64,000 nt of DNA, from NCBI GenBank assembly GCA_004555175.1, contig SFJE01000011.1, positions 10,780-74,779 on the forward strand. The letters run 5' to 3'. The DNA comes from Lentisphaeraceae bacterium. GTDB lineage: Bacteria; Verrucomicrobiota; Kiritimatiellia; RFP12; DVOR01. The notes beneath the pieces were generated by a model. That model did no database searches. It had not been told where the DNA came from and saw only the letters and a program-made list of their open reading frames with translations. Positions 15,779-25,327 of this stretch are shown here, in pieces (position 1 is the first letter of the stretch; each line of letters starts with the position of its first letter). Position numbers and translations under genes: made by a program.

Positions 15779-18320
15779 TTTCTCCGTGCGCGAACCGGCC
15801 GCCTCCGCCCCAACGCCTTCCGCCAAGCAGTTGGCGGAAGCCTTGCGTACAACGCCCGATTGGGCGCTGGAGGCAATGGCCGCTACCTTGCGTGGGGCGG
15901 ACTTTATGGCGAAGGACTTCGCCGCTGCGATTGAGGCTGAGCGCAATCAGCGGCTCTTTGCAGCGAACGAGGGGGAAGAGACGTGGTATGCGCATTATCC
16001 CTTCGTGCAGCGGGCGAAGGCGCGCGACTTGACCTTGCCGGGCACCTGGGTGCCGGTCGAGGCCAAGACGGTAGAGGCCGTCTTCCAGCAGGGTGGGGAC
16101 CTCTCGCGCGTCTTTGCGCGGTATGAGCCGCGCGCGGGGCAGGTGAAGATGGCCCTGGCGGTGGCCGAGGCGCTAAATTGCCATCAGCATCTCTTGGCGG
16201 AAGCCGGGACTGGCGTGGGCAAGAGCTTGGCCTACTTGGTGCCGTGCGCGCTGTGGGCGTGCCAGAATAATCTGCCGATTGTGATTTCCACGAACACACG
16301 CAATCTGCAGACGCAACTGTTGGCGAAGGACTTGCCGTTGGTGCAGCGGATTGTGGCTACGCATCTGCCCGAGGGGGTGGCGTTGCGGGCAGTGGTGCTC
16401 AAGGGGCGGGCGAACTACCTTTGCCTGAAGCGCTTTGGAGCGTGCCTCGCGGGCGGCTTTGAGCGCTTCAACACGGCCGAAGCGGTGCAATTTGCCGAGT
16501 TGGTGGCCTGGGCAGCCCGAACGCAGGATGGGGACTTGGATAGTTTCCGGCCGATTTATGCGCAGGGCGACATGACCTTTGTGCGGAGTTTTGGGTGCCG
16601 GGCGGATGAATGCACCGGTAGCAAGTGCCCGCACTACCGCCGCTGTTTCTTGATGCAGGCGCGCCAAGCGGCCCTGCAGGCGCACCTGGTCATTGCCAAT
16701 CACGCGCTGGTCTTTGCCGAGTTGAGCAAACCTGGAACGCTCCTGCCGCCGCACGCCCAGATTGTCTTTGACGAAGCACACAATCTGGAGAACGCGGCCA
16801 CGCAATTCCTCTCGGCTGAACTCTCGGCCCACACGCTTTACGACCTTTGCCAACGCTTTGCGCCCAGTAAGGGCCGCGAGGCCGGGAGTCTCTATCAGCA
16901 GCTGCGCAAGGACTTTATCGAGGACGAACTCAACACGCCTGCGCGGAAGGTGGAGTTGACCGCTCACCTGGCCGAATTGCGCAAGTGTGGCGTGGAGCTC
17001 TCCAAGGTGGGCGCCGAACTCTTCGAGAGCCTCTGCGAGGTGATGGCCGGCACGCCTGAGAGTGCCGTGCGCTATCGCGCTGTGCCGGATAAGAGCCTGC
17101 CGCCGCTACCAGATGGGTCGGCGCAATTCCGCCGCGAAATCTGCCTAAATGGGCGCGTCTTCCAACCGGCTGAGACGGTGATGGACGAGCGGGCGCTGTG
17201 TGAGCGCGTGACGGCAATCAAGCGATGCCTGGGGGAGACCGCGCGTCAGCTTGACAGCTTTCTCGCCGAAATCTCCCAGACGGTTCAGCCAGCGGGCGAC
17301 CGCGAGAACCGGTGGGAGGATCTGGAAGCGGCGATCGAGAACGCCAAAGGCTCGCTGGCCGAGTTCGGCAATATTCTTGAAGCGATTGTGCAGGGACAAG
17401 ACAGTGGCATGGTCTATTGGATGAGCCGCTCATCCACGCACGAAAAGATGGTCTCTCTGACCGCAGCACCGCTGGACATTGCCCGGCAGTTGGAGAAGTT
17501 GCTCTATGCCTCCAAGCAGACGCTCGTCTTCTCCTCGGCCACGCTCCGCATTCACAACACCTTTGAGTACCTTCGCCGCCGCCTGGGACTGAACTTCATT
17601 GAGCCGCAGACGCGGGTGCGCGAGTTCGTGGCCGAGAGTCCCTTCGATTATCCTCAACAGTGCTGTGTGGCGGTGCCGGACTTCCTGCCGGAGGTTATCC
17701 ACGGCGAAGCCTATGCCCTTGAGTTCTCTCGCTTGATGTATCAACTCTTCGTGGCGGCCCAGGGGCGGTCCCTGGCGCTCTTTACCTCCTACGAGATGAT
17801 GAGTGCGTGCGCCAAGCTGCTGGAGCCGCACTTGAAGGCTAAGGGCATCGACCTGTTGGTTCAGTCGCCCAGCCTCGGACGCGATGCAATGACTGAGGCC
17901 TTTCGGGCGCAATCCCGGCCGACCGTTCTCTTCGGCACGCAGAGCTTCTGGGAGGGCGTGGATGTGGTGGGCGATGCGCTCAGTTGCGTGGTCATCGCGC
18001 GCCTGCCCTTCGAGAGCGTGGCCGATCCGCTCCTCAAAGCGCGCTGCGAGAAGATTGAGAGCGAGGGCCGATCCTCCTTCATCGAGCTCTCGGTGCCGCA
18101 GGCGGTTATCCGCTTCCGCCAGGGCTTTGGACGCCTTATTCGCAGCCGCTCCGATCGCGGCATGGTGGTGGTGGCCGATTCGCGCATCGTGCGCAAAAAC
18201 TACGGCCGCAGTTTCGCAGACTCGCTTCCCGCCCCCGTTGAGGTCTTTATGACGCGCGCTCAGGTGGTGGGGCGCTTTCGGAAGCTTCTGGGGTCTCAGT
18301 CGCCCCGCCGCGAAGTTTAA
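15768..18320 (+). CDS. DinG/XPD-like ATP-dependent DNA helicase
   Basis: Superfamily 2 helicase of the DinG/XPD/YoaA type, thought to unwind DNA forks or R-loops in repair. Visible are Walker A AEAGTGVGKS near residues 144-153, four Cys for an Fe-S cluster (YLCLKRF near 219 and CRADECTGSKCPHYRRC near 278-294), the Walker B DEAH in VFDEAHNLE near 335, and the second RecA domain with FGTQSFWEGVDVVGD and a final QGFGRLIRSRSDRG motif VI. The length of 850 aa is on the long side. The start is uncertain: TTG at 15768 overlaps the upstream stop, GTG at 15786 is an alternative, and neither has a good ribosome site. The 3' end overlaps the convergent lysE gene by 74 bp. Confidence 0.9.
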   Translation: MITDFSVREPAASAPTPSAKQLAEALRTTPDWALEAMAATLRGADFMAKDFAAAIEAERNQRLFAANEGEETWYAHYPFVQRAKARDLTLPGTWVPVEAKTVEAVFQQGGDLSRVFARYEPRAGQVKMALAVAEALNCHQHLLAEAGTGVGKSLAYLVPCALWACQNNLPIVISTNTRNLQTQLLAKDLPLVQRIVATHLPEGVALRAVVLKGRANYLCLKRFGACLAGGFERFNTAEAVQFAELVAWAARTQDGDLDSFRPIYAQGDMTFVRSFGCRADECTGSKCPHYRRCFLMQARQAALQAHLVIANHALVFAELSKPGTLLPPHAQIVFDEAHNLENAATQFLSAELSAHTLYDLCQRFAPSKGREAGSLYQQLRKDFIEDELNTPARKVELTAHLAELRKCGVELSKVGAELFESLCEVMAGTPESAVRYRAVPDKSLPPLPDGSAQFRREICLNGRVFQPAETVMDERALCERVTAIKRCLGETARQLDSFLAEISQTVQPAGDRENRWEDLEAAIENAKGSLAEFGNILEAIVQGQDSGMVYWMSRSSTHEKMVSLTAAPLDIARQLEKLLYASKQTLVFSSATLRIHNTFEYLRRRLGLNFIEPQTRVREFVAESPFDYPQQCCVAVPDFLPEVIHGEAYALEFSRLMYQLFVAAQGRSLALFTSYEMMSACAKLLEPHLKAKGIDLLVQSPSLGRDAMTEAFRAQSRPTVLFGTQSFWEGVDVVGDALSCVVIARLPFESVADPLLKARCEKIESEGRSSFIELSVPQAVIRFRQGFGRLIRSRSDRGMVVVADSRIVRKNYGRSFADSLPAPVEVFMTRAQVVGRFRKLLGSQSPRREV

Positions 18321-18912
18321 GGAGAATCCAGCTGGCAATCATCGCAACGGCCACCGCCGTCGTGCGGTTGACCCACGGTGCGGCCTCGGGGAAGCGCTCC
18401 AGGAATTGCGCGAGTACGCCGCCGGCCAGGGCGAAGGCGCCCATCACCGTGAAGGCGCAGAGGGCAAAGAGCGCGCCGAGCAGGAAGAGGCCGGCGCGGC
18501 GGTTGCGGCAACCCTCCGGCAGAAAACGCGGCAGGAAGGCAATAAAGAAGAGGATGACCTTGGGGTTTGAGAGGTTGAGGAGGATCCCTTTGAGGTAGAA
18601 GCTTGCGAGCGTCCCGGCTTCGGCCTGTGCGCTGGCCAAGCCGCTCCCCCACATCTGCCACGCCACATAGAAGAGGTAGCCGGCGCCGAGTGCCGAGATG
18701 AGCGTGCCTGCGCGCGGAAAGCGGTTGAGCACCTCGGCCACGCCCAGGACCGCCAGGGTAATATGAACACAAAGCCCGGAGATGAGCCCCAGGGTGACCG
18801 CCATCCCAGCCGGAAAGCCATACGCGGCCGACTGCGTCAGCACGAAACAGTTGTCCGGCCCCGGCGCCAAGGCCAAGAGCAACGAGGCAAGGAGGTAAGC
18901 GAAGAGTCTCAT
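18247..18912 (-). CDS. LysE/RhtB-family amino-acid exporter
   Basis: Inner-membrane exporter of the LysE superfamily, typically moving amino acids such as lysine, threonine or homoserine lactones outwards. The N-terminus LFAYLLASLLLALAPGPDNCFVLTQSAAYG carries the conserved APGPD motif, and GILLNLSNPKVILFFIAFLP is the second family signature; about six hydrophobic segments follow the usual pattern over 221 aa. The ATG at 18912 overlaps the maf stop codon as ATGA, so translation is coupled, and it is the last gene of the ruvB-murD operon. The C-terminus overlaps the convergent helicase by 74 bp. The substrate cannot be told from the sequence. Confidence 0.9.
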   Translation of the reverse strand: MRLFAYLLASLLLALAPGPDNCFVLTQSAAYGFPAGMAVTLGLISGLCVHITLAVLGVAEVLNRFPRAGTLISALGAGYLFYVAWQMWGSGLASAQAEAGTLASFYLKGILLNLSNPKVILFFIAFLPRFLPEGCRNRRAGLFLLGALFALCAFTVMGAFALAGGVLAQFLERFPEAAPWVNRTTAVAVAMIASWILLKLRGGATETPEASESAPPPERAS

Positions 18913-19520
18913 CGGGCGGAACGCTTGAAGTGGGCGTTGAACCAATCGGCCACAACATCGCGCGGCAGCCCCATCACGTTGGTATAGGAGCCCACGCGCT
19001 CGGCGATGAGCAGTTCGCCCAGGGCATTAATGTCGTAAGCGCCGGCACGGTCGAAGGGCTGGACGCGGTCGAGATACTCCTGCGCCACCAGTGCACCATA
19101 ATCCTTGAAGCGTAATGAGGTGACCTCAATCCGCAGACTGGGCTCCAAGGCGTGCGGTGTCATCAGCGCCACGGCGGTGTAGACGGTCTGGCGCTTGCCG
19201 GCATAGGATAAAAGCCAGGCCTGCGCTTGGGCATAATCCTTGGGCTTGCCGAGGATTTGCCCCTGAAAGGCAACCACGGTGTCTGCCGCAATGATGGCCG
19301 CACCAGGATAGCGCTTGCGCACGGAGAGGGCCTTCTGCCGCGCATTCTCGCCGACAGTCGCGGCTGGGTCATCGGCAATTGCGTGCTCGGCACAGTGCGG
19401 CAGGTGCACCTCGAAGGGGATTCCCAAATCGCGCAAAATCAACGCCCGGCGTGGCGAGGCGGAGGCCAAAATCAACCGCGTACCGCCGGTGGCTGGAGGG
19501 GTGGGGTGGGGCGCGGGCAT
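18909..19520 (-). CDS. maf: Maf-family nucleoside triphosphate pyrophosphatase
   Basis: Hydrolyses non-canonical or excess NTPs to NMP and pyrophosphate (house-cleaning) and is often linked to septum inhibition. The family start LILASASPRRALIL, the catalytic-base region IIAADTVVAFQGQILGKPKD and the C-terminal YDINALGELLIAERVGSYTNVMGLP are present; the length (203 aa) is typical. The phosphate-loop R and K residues appear intact. AAAGGA precedes the ATG. It sits 18 nt after the aminotransferase gene and overlaps lysE by 4 nt. Which Maf subfamily (dTTP/UTP or m7GTP) applies is not decided here. Confidence 0.93.
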   Translation of the reverse strand: MPAPHPTPPATGGTRLILASASPRRALILRDLGIPFEVHLPHCAEHAIADDPAATVGENARQKALSVRKRYPGAAIIAADTVVAFQGQILGKPKDYAQAQAWLLSYAGKRQTVYTAVALMTPHALEPSLRIEVTSLRFKDYGALVAQEYLDRVQPFDRAGAYDINALGELLIAERVGSYTNVMGLPRDVVADWFNAHFKRSAR

Positions 19521-19538
19521 GAAGGTCCTTTCGGCGAC

Positions 19539-20708
19539 TTAGGCGCGCAGGGCGCCAATTGCCTCGTCCATCCGCTCAAGAGCCCGCCGCAGGGTGTCGC
19601 GCTGCGTGGCGATGTTTAGGCGAATCCACCCCGGTGCGCCAAAGATGGCACCCTCGTGAATGGCCACGCCGTAGCGCAGGAAGTGGGACTTGAGGGTCTC
19701 TCCAGGCTTGAGTTTGGGCAAGAGCGAGGTGCCATCGAGGAAGGCCAGGTAGGTGGCGTCAAGGCGGCAGAGGGGGAGCTTCCACTGGGCGGCGGCGGCC
19801 TCGAGGAGCGCGCGGTTCTTGCGCAGATAGGCCAACATCCCCAGGCGCCACGGCTCGCCATAGCGATAGGCCGCCTCGGCACCGACCCAGCCAAAGAGAT
19901 TGACAGCCGGGACAATCTGGTCGTAATCGCGCGTGAAGTGGGCGCGCAATTGCGGATCGGGGATAATGGCGAAGGCGCAGCCCAGACCAGGGATATTGAA
20001 GGTCTTGCTCGGGGCAACAAAGGCCATCAGGCGGTTGAGCTCGGCATCGTCCTCGGCCAGAGCCATCATCGGCGTGTAGGTGTAGGGCGCGTCGAGGACC
20101 AAGCCACCGTGGATTTCGTCGGAGGCGACCAGAAGGTCGTTCTGCTTGGCCACATCCAGCACGGCGCGCAGTTCTTCGGGCGACCAGAGGTGCCCGAGCG
20201 GGTTCTCTGGATTGCAGAAGAGCCAACCGCCGGCACCGGCGGCCTGGGCCGGATCGAAGTTTGCTAAGGGCGCACCCTGGAAGGCCAGGTCAATCCGCCG
20301 TTCGCGGACATGCTGGAGCTCGGCGGCAGACATAAAGTGGTGGTAGACCGGCTCGCCAATCAGCACATCACTCCGTTCTGGACGGAGCTCGCGCAAGAGT
20401 TTGCAGAAGAGATTGAGCGAGGTGACCACGCCCGGCTGGGGCACCACCCACGCGGGATCAATCTCCCAGTGGTAGTGCTCGCGGTGGTAGGCAACCATCG
20501 CCTCGATGGCCGCCTCGGAGTCGCGGGCATAGCCATAGCAGCCCTCCTGCGCGCGGCGGGTCAGCGCCTGCACCACCTCGTCGCAGGCACGGAAGTCCAT
20601 ATCGGCAATCCACAGGGGGATGACCTCCGGGCCGTACTGGGTCCACTTAATACTATCGCTCTGGGCGCGATCGAGGGGGGTATCAAAAAAGGCTTCGTCG
20701 TAACGCAT
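19539..20708 (-). CDS. PatB/MalY-type PLP-dependent C-S lyase/aminotransferase
   Basis: Fold-type I PLP enzyme of the MalY/PatB group, which cleaves cystathionine or related C-S bonds to a thiol, pyruvate and ammonia. Signature stretches are IPLWIADMDF near the start, YGYARDSEAAIEAM, the VVPQPGVVTSLN block, NPENPLGHLW, SDEIHGGLV with the PLP-pairing Asp, and VAPSKTFNIPGL with the Schiff-base Lys near residue 233. The length (389 aa) is normal. GGAG lies 6 nt before ATG 20708, so that start is preferred over the TTG at 20720. It lies 15 nt after murD in the same operon. Substrate assignment is by family only. Confidence 0.92.
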   Translation of the reverse strand: MRYDEAFFDTPLDRAQSDSIKWTQYGPEVIPLWIADMDFRACDEVVQALTRRAQEGCYGYARDSEAAIEAMVAYHREHYHWEIDPAWVVPQPGVVTSLNLFCKLLRELRPERSDVLIGEPVYHHFMSAAELQHVRERRIDLAFQGAPLANFDPAQAAGAGGWLFCNPENPLGHLWSPEELRAVLDVAKQNDLLVASDEIHGGLVLDAPYTYTPMMALAEDDAELNRLMAFVAPSKTFNIPGLGCAFAIIPDPQLRAHFTRDYDQIVPAVNLFGWVGAEAAYRYGEPWRLGMLAYLRKNRALLEAAAAQWKLPLCRLDATYLAFLDGTSLLPKLKPGETLKSHFLRYGVAIHEGAIFGAPGWIRLNIATQRDTLRRALERMDEAIGALRA

Positions 20709-20723
20709 TCCATTCTCCAACGA

Positions 20724-22052
20724 TTAATCAGGCAGGTTGGCCATCTGTTTTGCAAAGTCGTCCCCGCGCGCGCCCATCCCGGGATACTGATCGAAAGAGG
20801 CGGCACCGGGGGAGAGGAGGATTGTCTCGCCCGGCTGTGCCTCGGCGAAGGCCCGTGCCACGGCGGTGGCCATATCGCCACACTTTTCGCATGGCAGAAT
20901 CGGCCGCCAGGCTGCCTCCAAGGCATCTTGCGCTTGGCCGATGAGGTAGGCCTTAAGGGCGCAATCCTCGAGTTCTTCATCTAGGAAGTCGAGGTCGTCC
21001 TCCTTCAAGAGCCCGCCGGCAATCAGGCGAACCCCTTGGCCAACCATCTTAAGGGCGGCTTGGGTGGCGGTCAGGCTGGTGGCCTTGGAGTCGTCAATAA
21101 AGGTGACACCGCGCTTTTGGCCCAGGCGCTGGAAGCGGTGTGGCAGGGGCTGGTAGGCGGCAAATCCGGCGGCAATCTGCTCGGGCGTCAACCCGAGTTG
21201 AGCCAACATTCCAGCAATGAGCGAAGCGGCCTGCCCCAAGATGGGGTTGTCAAAGACCCCCGAGAGGGCAATCTTGGTCTCCCCGTGAACGATGGTTCCG
21301 CGCGTGTAGCGCCAATCCACCCAGGCCTCTCGCCCGAAGCGCAGGAGCGGCACGCCAGGCGGAATCCCTAAGGGCGAGAGGCCCCACGGCAGGAACGCCG
21401 CCACGCTCGGCCCGGGCCGCATCGCCTGAAAGATCTTCCGCTTGAGGGCGGTATAGGCCTCCATCGTGCCGTGACGATCCAGATGGTCGGGCTGGATATT
21501 CAGAATGGCGGCGATGCGCGGGGAGAAGGTGCGGGTGTGCTCAAGCTGGAAGGAGGAGACCTCCGTGACGGCAATAATGCCCGCCCCAAAGTCCGGGCAC
21601 TCCAAGAGCCGCTCGCAGAGGGGAATCCCATAATTCCCGGCAGTGACAGCCGGCCGCCCGGCCAGGTTTAGCGTGTCGGTCAGGCACTTGATGACCGAGC
21701 TCTTCCCCTTGCTTCCCGTGACGGCAATGGTCTCGCCACGCCAGTAGACCGAGGCCAACTCCAGCTCGGAGATAATGGCCAGACCGCGATCGCGCGCCGT
21801 GATGAGCCAAGGGTGGGTTAGGGGAATGGAGGGCGAGACGATGACCAGGTCAAAGTTCCCATCGGGCAGGTGCTCGCGCTGGGCACGGATGCAAGAGATT
21901 CCCTCCGAGCCGAAGGCGGCCAGGGCCTCGGGCTTCCAGTTCTCGTCGGCCACAGCGGCGCGCCCGTGCAGTTCCAAGATGACGCGGGCGGCGGCCAGGC
22001 CGCTTCGGCCGGCACCGAGGATCAGGGCATTGCGTCTATCGTATCGGGCCAT
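20724..22052 (-). CDS. murD: UDP-N-acetylmuramoylalanine--D-glutamate ligase
   Basis: Adds D-glutamate to UDP-MurNAc-L-Ala in cytoplasmic peptidoglycan synthesis, using ATP. The N-terminal dinucleotide-like fold starts ALILGAGRSGLAA; the central ATPase has the Mur P-loop as VTGSKGKSSVIK near residue 110 (TGSKGKS in place of the commoner TGTNGKS) and NIQPDHLDRHGT; the C-terminal domain has FIDDSKATSLTA and ILLSPGAASFDQY. The length (442 aa) fits. A strong AAAGGAGG site precedes the ATG. Other mur genes are absent from the window, so murD is detached from a canonical dcw cluster here and lies in a mixed operon with ruvB, maf and lysE. Confidence 0.93.
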   Translation of the reverse strand: MARYDRRNALILGAGRSGLAAARVILELHGRAAVADENWKPEALAAFGSEGISCIRAQREHLPDGNFDLVIVSPSIPLTHPWLITARDRGLAIISELELASVYWRGETIAVTGSKGKSSVIKCLTDTLNLAGRPAVTAGNYGIPLCERLLECPDFGAGIIAVTEVSSFQLEHTRTFSPRIAAILNIQPDHLDRHGTMEAYTALKRKIFQAMRPGPSVAAFLPWGLSPLGIPPGVPLLRFGREAWVDWRYTRGTIVHGETKIALSGVFDNPILGQAASLIAGMLAQLGLTPEQIAAGFAAYQPLPHRFQRLGQKRGVTFIDDSKATSLTATQAALKMVGQGVRLIAGGLLKEDDLDFLDEELEDCALKAYLIGQAQDALEAAWRPILPCEKCGDMATAVARAFAEAQPGETILLSPGAASFDQYPGMGARGDDFAKQMANLPD

Positions 22053-22067
22053 CAGCGGCCTCCTTTC

Positions 22068-25000
22068 TCACTTGAGCCCGGCAGCGGCGGCCGTGCGGTC
22101 AAACTCGGCCTGGGCGCCCTTGTCGAGCGAGTCATACTGCTTCTTGGCTTCGGCCAGGGCCACACGGGCCAGGTCGGGCAACTGATTAGCCAGGTGAATC
22201 CGCGCCTGAGTGATGAGGAAACGCGGGTCCTTTGGCTGACCTTCGCGGAGCTGGGCATCGAGGGCGAAGGCGGCATCGAGCTCGCTCTGCGCTTCGCCCA
22301 AGCGCCCGAGTTCTAGGAGGGCGGCGGCGGCGGTTTCGCGGGCGACGGCCAGTTTGGGGGCCAACTCCGCCGCGCGTTGGGCGGCCGAGAGAGCGGCGGC
22401 CCACTTGCCCAGCCGGCGATAGGTCTCGGCCAGATCGTTAAAGGCCTCGGGGAGCGGCCGTTCGGCCTCGGGGGCAGTGGCCAGGGTGAGATAACTCTCA
22501 GCGCGCTTGAGGTCACCCTCGCCCAACGCCAAAGCGCCCATCACATAGTTAGCCAAAGGCATGGTGCGATCCTGATAGAGGAACTTGCGCGCGTGCTGCT
22601 CGGCGGAAGCCTTGTCGTTCAAGCGAATATCAATGGCCAGGACCGTTTCGCGCAGGGTGTAGACCTCCGGCTTGAGGGCGAGGGCGCGGAGGTAGGCAGC
22701 GCGGGCCTTGGGCAGGGCGCCATCGCGTTCGGCCAACTGCGCCAGGATAATCTGCACAAAGTAGTTATCCTCGGTGCCGGCAGCGGTGATGAGCTTGGGG
22801 AGCGTGTTGGCGCGCAAGGCCTCAACCTCGTCCGATTGCATCTGCAAGGTGGCGAGCATCGCCAGCGCGTCGGCGTGCTTGGGATAGCGCGCCAGGAAGG
22901 CCTCCAAGGCAATTCGCGAGCCCACGGCATCGCCGGCGGAGGCCAGGTAGAGGGCGCGCTCGTAGGCCAGTTCCTCCTGCCCCCCAACCGCTTCGGCCTG
23001 CTCCAAGAGCGTCTTTGCCTCGGCCAGATTCCCCTCTAGGATGGTCATCCGCAGGAGTTGACGGAGGTATTCCAGGCTCTTATGCGGGCTGGTGGAGTGG
23101 GTGAGGAGCTCCTTATAGCGGGCGATCGCCTCCTGCCGCTTGCCGGGGGTGAGGGTATAAAGGGCGGCGACGGCCCCCTGCAACCCCACACGCGTCTCGT
23201 CATCAAGCATCTCCATCGCCAGGTCCAGACCGCTCAGGGCCGCGCCGGTCTGCCCACTCATCGCCCAGTTCCCGGCCAGCGCGCTGATGAGTTGGGGCGA
23301 GCGGATATAGCCATAGGTGCGCGCCAGGGCCCAGAGCTTATACTTTCGGCCGCTCAACTTCTTGAGCAGGGCGTTAAGCTCCTTCTCGCACCACACCTTC
23401 ATCTCGGGGTGCAGCCCGCCATTGACCAACTCAAAGATGTTGAAGAGGGCCGAAACATTCTCCGGATCCCAGACGTAGACTGCGCGGAAGCGGGCGTAGG
23501 CCTCTTCGGTCTTACCGGCGGCGGCCAGGAAGAAGGCGGTGTTATTGGCCACAAAGCCGGCTTGCCGGCGGGCGTAGCGGGCGAAGTCGGCTATTGGCCC
23601 AGGCAGTCCTTCCAGCGCTTCGTTGGAGAGATCGCCCAGCGGCTCGGTCACCTCGGCGAGCGTGACCGGCTGCGCGAGCGCTTGGGCCTGCGCCTCACGC
23701 GTGGCCGCCCCGGCATAGGTCCAGCGACGGGGGAGGGGAAGGCGGTCGCCCGTGAACCAGAGGTCGGGCAAGGAGAGGGTGGCAAAGCGCGTTTCACTGC
23801 CGCTATCGGCGCGAATCCAATCCTGTATAAAGGGAATCATCCCGATGTCCAGGGCGCGATCGAGCCGCTCGCGTAGGTCCGGTTTCTCGGCAAAGGAGGG
23901 GGACTCGGCCAGGGCCTGACGCAGTTTGGCCATCGCCTGTGGCTGGTTATCCTGCGCGAGCGAGAAGAGGACAACCGGCTTCGCCGCCTCGGCAATCGCC
24001 ACCGCCAGGTGCGGATCAAGACCCCCATCGCCCAGCAACCACGCCTCCGGTCCCTCACATTCGGCCAGGACCGCCTTGGCTATCTCGTCAGGCAACTGCG
24101 CCACCTTTCGTGCGGCAAGCGCTTCGCGTTCGGCCATCACCATCATCACGCCTAACGCAACCACAAGCCCCAGGCGAACACCCCAAGCCAGGATGCCCCC
24201 CAAGGGCCGCACGCCCCGCCGCTCCTCGGCAGCCTCCGGCGGCACCTTGACACGAATGAGCAACACCGAAGCCCCCATCAAGAAGGCCACGGCAAAGGCC
24301 GTCATCGCCGCAAGTGCCACCGGTTGCGCCTCATGCCACTGACGGGCCAAAGTGACCGGCGCCACGCTAATCGGTAAGCACGCGCAAAGGGTCAACACCG
24401 CCGCCGAAAGATAGGTCCCCAACCCCGCCAAAGTCCGCCGATTTGCGCCAATCTCCCGCCCCATCAGCACGCACAGGGCAAAGGGCACCACGCCAAAGAG
24501 CCCCACCAACAGCCACCCTTCGCGCAAATACTCCAGCACGCCAGCCACGCGCATCTGCGCAAAGGCCCAACCGCACCCCCAAATCTCGCCCCCTTGCGCC
24601 ACCGCTGGTCCAATCGCTGCCGCCAACCCCACGACCGCGCCCGCCACCGCCGGCACAATCCACGCGCGCACCAATTGCTTCGATTGCGGCTTCTCATTTC
24701 CACACCACCATCCCACGGCCGTCGCGAGCAGCACGAAGGGCGCAGCCAACAGGAGCCAGGGCGCCTCGACGGCAATCAGTCCTGCGAGGAAGGCCGCCAA
24801 GGCCATCGCCCCGGTTTTGCCCGTCCGGGCGGTCCACGCCACCGCCTCGGCCGTTATCAGCAGAAGCAACAGATCAAAGAGTTGCCACTGGCAGTGACCA
24901 GAGGCTAGCACGATGGGGCCAGAGAGCACCATTGCCAATCCGGCAAAGGCGGTCCCAACATTGGCCGCCGGCGCCACGGCAAATTGCGAACGCGGCTCAC

Positions 25001-25325
25001 TGACCATCAAGGTGAAGTAGGCCCGGACCAACCGGCAGAGGAGCCAGACGCACGCGCCGGCACAGAGCACGGTCAGCCCATTGAGCACGCTCACCCCCCA
25101 AGCCGTCGGCACCACAGCCGCAACCGCCCGCAGGAGGGGCGAGACCAACGGATGGGCCTCAAGGCCGCCCCACGCGCCCCACACGCCCACCAACTTTGCC
25201 GTCCACGCGGCACTCTCCCCGGGGTAGAGCCCAGGCGAGCGCGTCAACCAAAAGAGTCCCACCGCGAGCGCGCCCCAAAAGCCCGGCCGCCCCAAGAGCG
25301 CCTTCACGTCTTCTTTATTTGCCAT
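22068..25325 (-). CDS. Large polytopic membrane protein with C-terminal TPR domain
   Basis: Residues 1 to about 420 contain roughly nine to eleven hydrophobic segments. The opening, GFWGALAVGLFWLTRSPGLYPGESA followed by EAHPLVSPLLRAVA, resembles the start of PMT/DUF2723-type GT-C membrane proteins, but I cannot confirm that and no catalytic motif is certain. From about residue 560 to the end (1085 aa) the protein is a run of tetratricopeptide-like helical repeats (for example AYARFRAVYVWDPENVSALFNIFELV and ARAAYLRALALKPEVYTLRETVLAIDIRLNDKASAEQHARKFL). The TPR part could lie outside the membrane and bind partners. It sits between a T2SG-like protein and murD, suggesting an envelope role (inference). 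AAGGATAAGC precedes the ATG. Confidence 0.7.
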   Translation of the reverse strand: MANKEDVKALLGRPGFWGALAVGLFWLTRSPGLYPGESAAWTAKLVGVWGAWGGLEAHPLVSPLLRAVAAVVPTAWGVSVLNGLTVLCAGACVWLLCRLVRAYFTLMVSEPRSQFAVAPAANVGTAFAGLAMVLSGPIVLASGHCQWQLFDLLLLLITAEAVAWTARTGKTGAMALAAFLAGLIAVEAPWLLLAAPFVLLATAVGWWCGNEKPQSKQLVRAWIVPAVAGAVVGLAAAIGPAVAQGGEIWGCGWAFAQMRVAGVLEYLREGWLLVGLFGVVPFALCVLMGREIGANRRTLAGLGTYLSAAVLTLCACLPISVAPVTLARQWHEAQPVALAAMTAFAVAFLMGASVLLIRVKVPPEAAEERRGVRPLGGILAWGVRLGLVVALGVMMVMAEREALAARKVAQLPDEIAKAVLAECEGPEAWLLGDGGLDPHLAVAIAEAAKPVVLFSLAQDNQPQAMAKLRQALAESPSFAEKPDLRERLDRALDIGMIPFIQDWIRADSGSETRFATLSLPDLWFTGDRLPLPRRWTYAGAATREAQAQALAQPVTLAEVTEPLGDLSNEALEGLPGPIADFARYARRQAGFVANNTAFFLAAAGKTEEAYARFRAVYVWDPENVSALFNIFELVNGGLHPEMKVWCEKELNALLKKLSGRKYKLWALARTYGYIRSPQLISALAGNWAMSGQTGAALSGLDLAMEMLDDETRVGLQGAVAALYTLTPGKRQEAIARYKELLTHSTSPHKSLEYLRQLLRMTILEGNLAEAKTLLEQAEAVGGQEELAYERALYLASAGDAVGSRIALEAFLARYPKHADALAMLATLQMQSDEVEALRANTLPKLITAAGTEDNYFVQIILAQLAERDGALPKARAAYLRALALKPEVYTLRETVLAIDIRLNDKASAEQHARKFLYQDRTMPLANYVMGALALGEGDLKRAESYLTLATAPEAERPLPEAFNDLAETYRRLGKWAAALSAAQRAAELAPKLAVARETAAAALLELGRLGEAQSELDAAFALDAQLREGQPKDPRFLITQARIHLANQLPDLARVALAEAKKQYDSLDKGAQAEFDRTAAAAGLK

Positions 25326-25327
25326 GC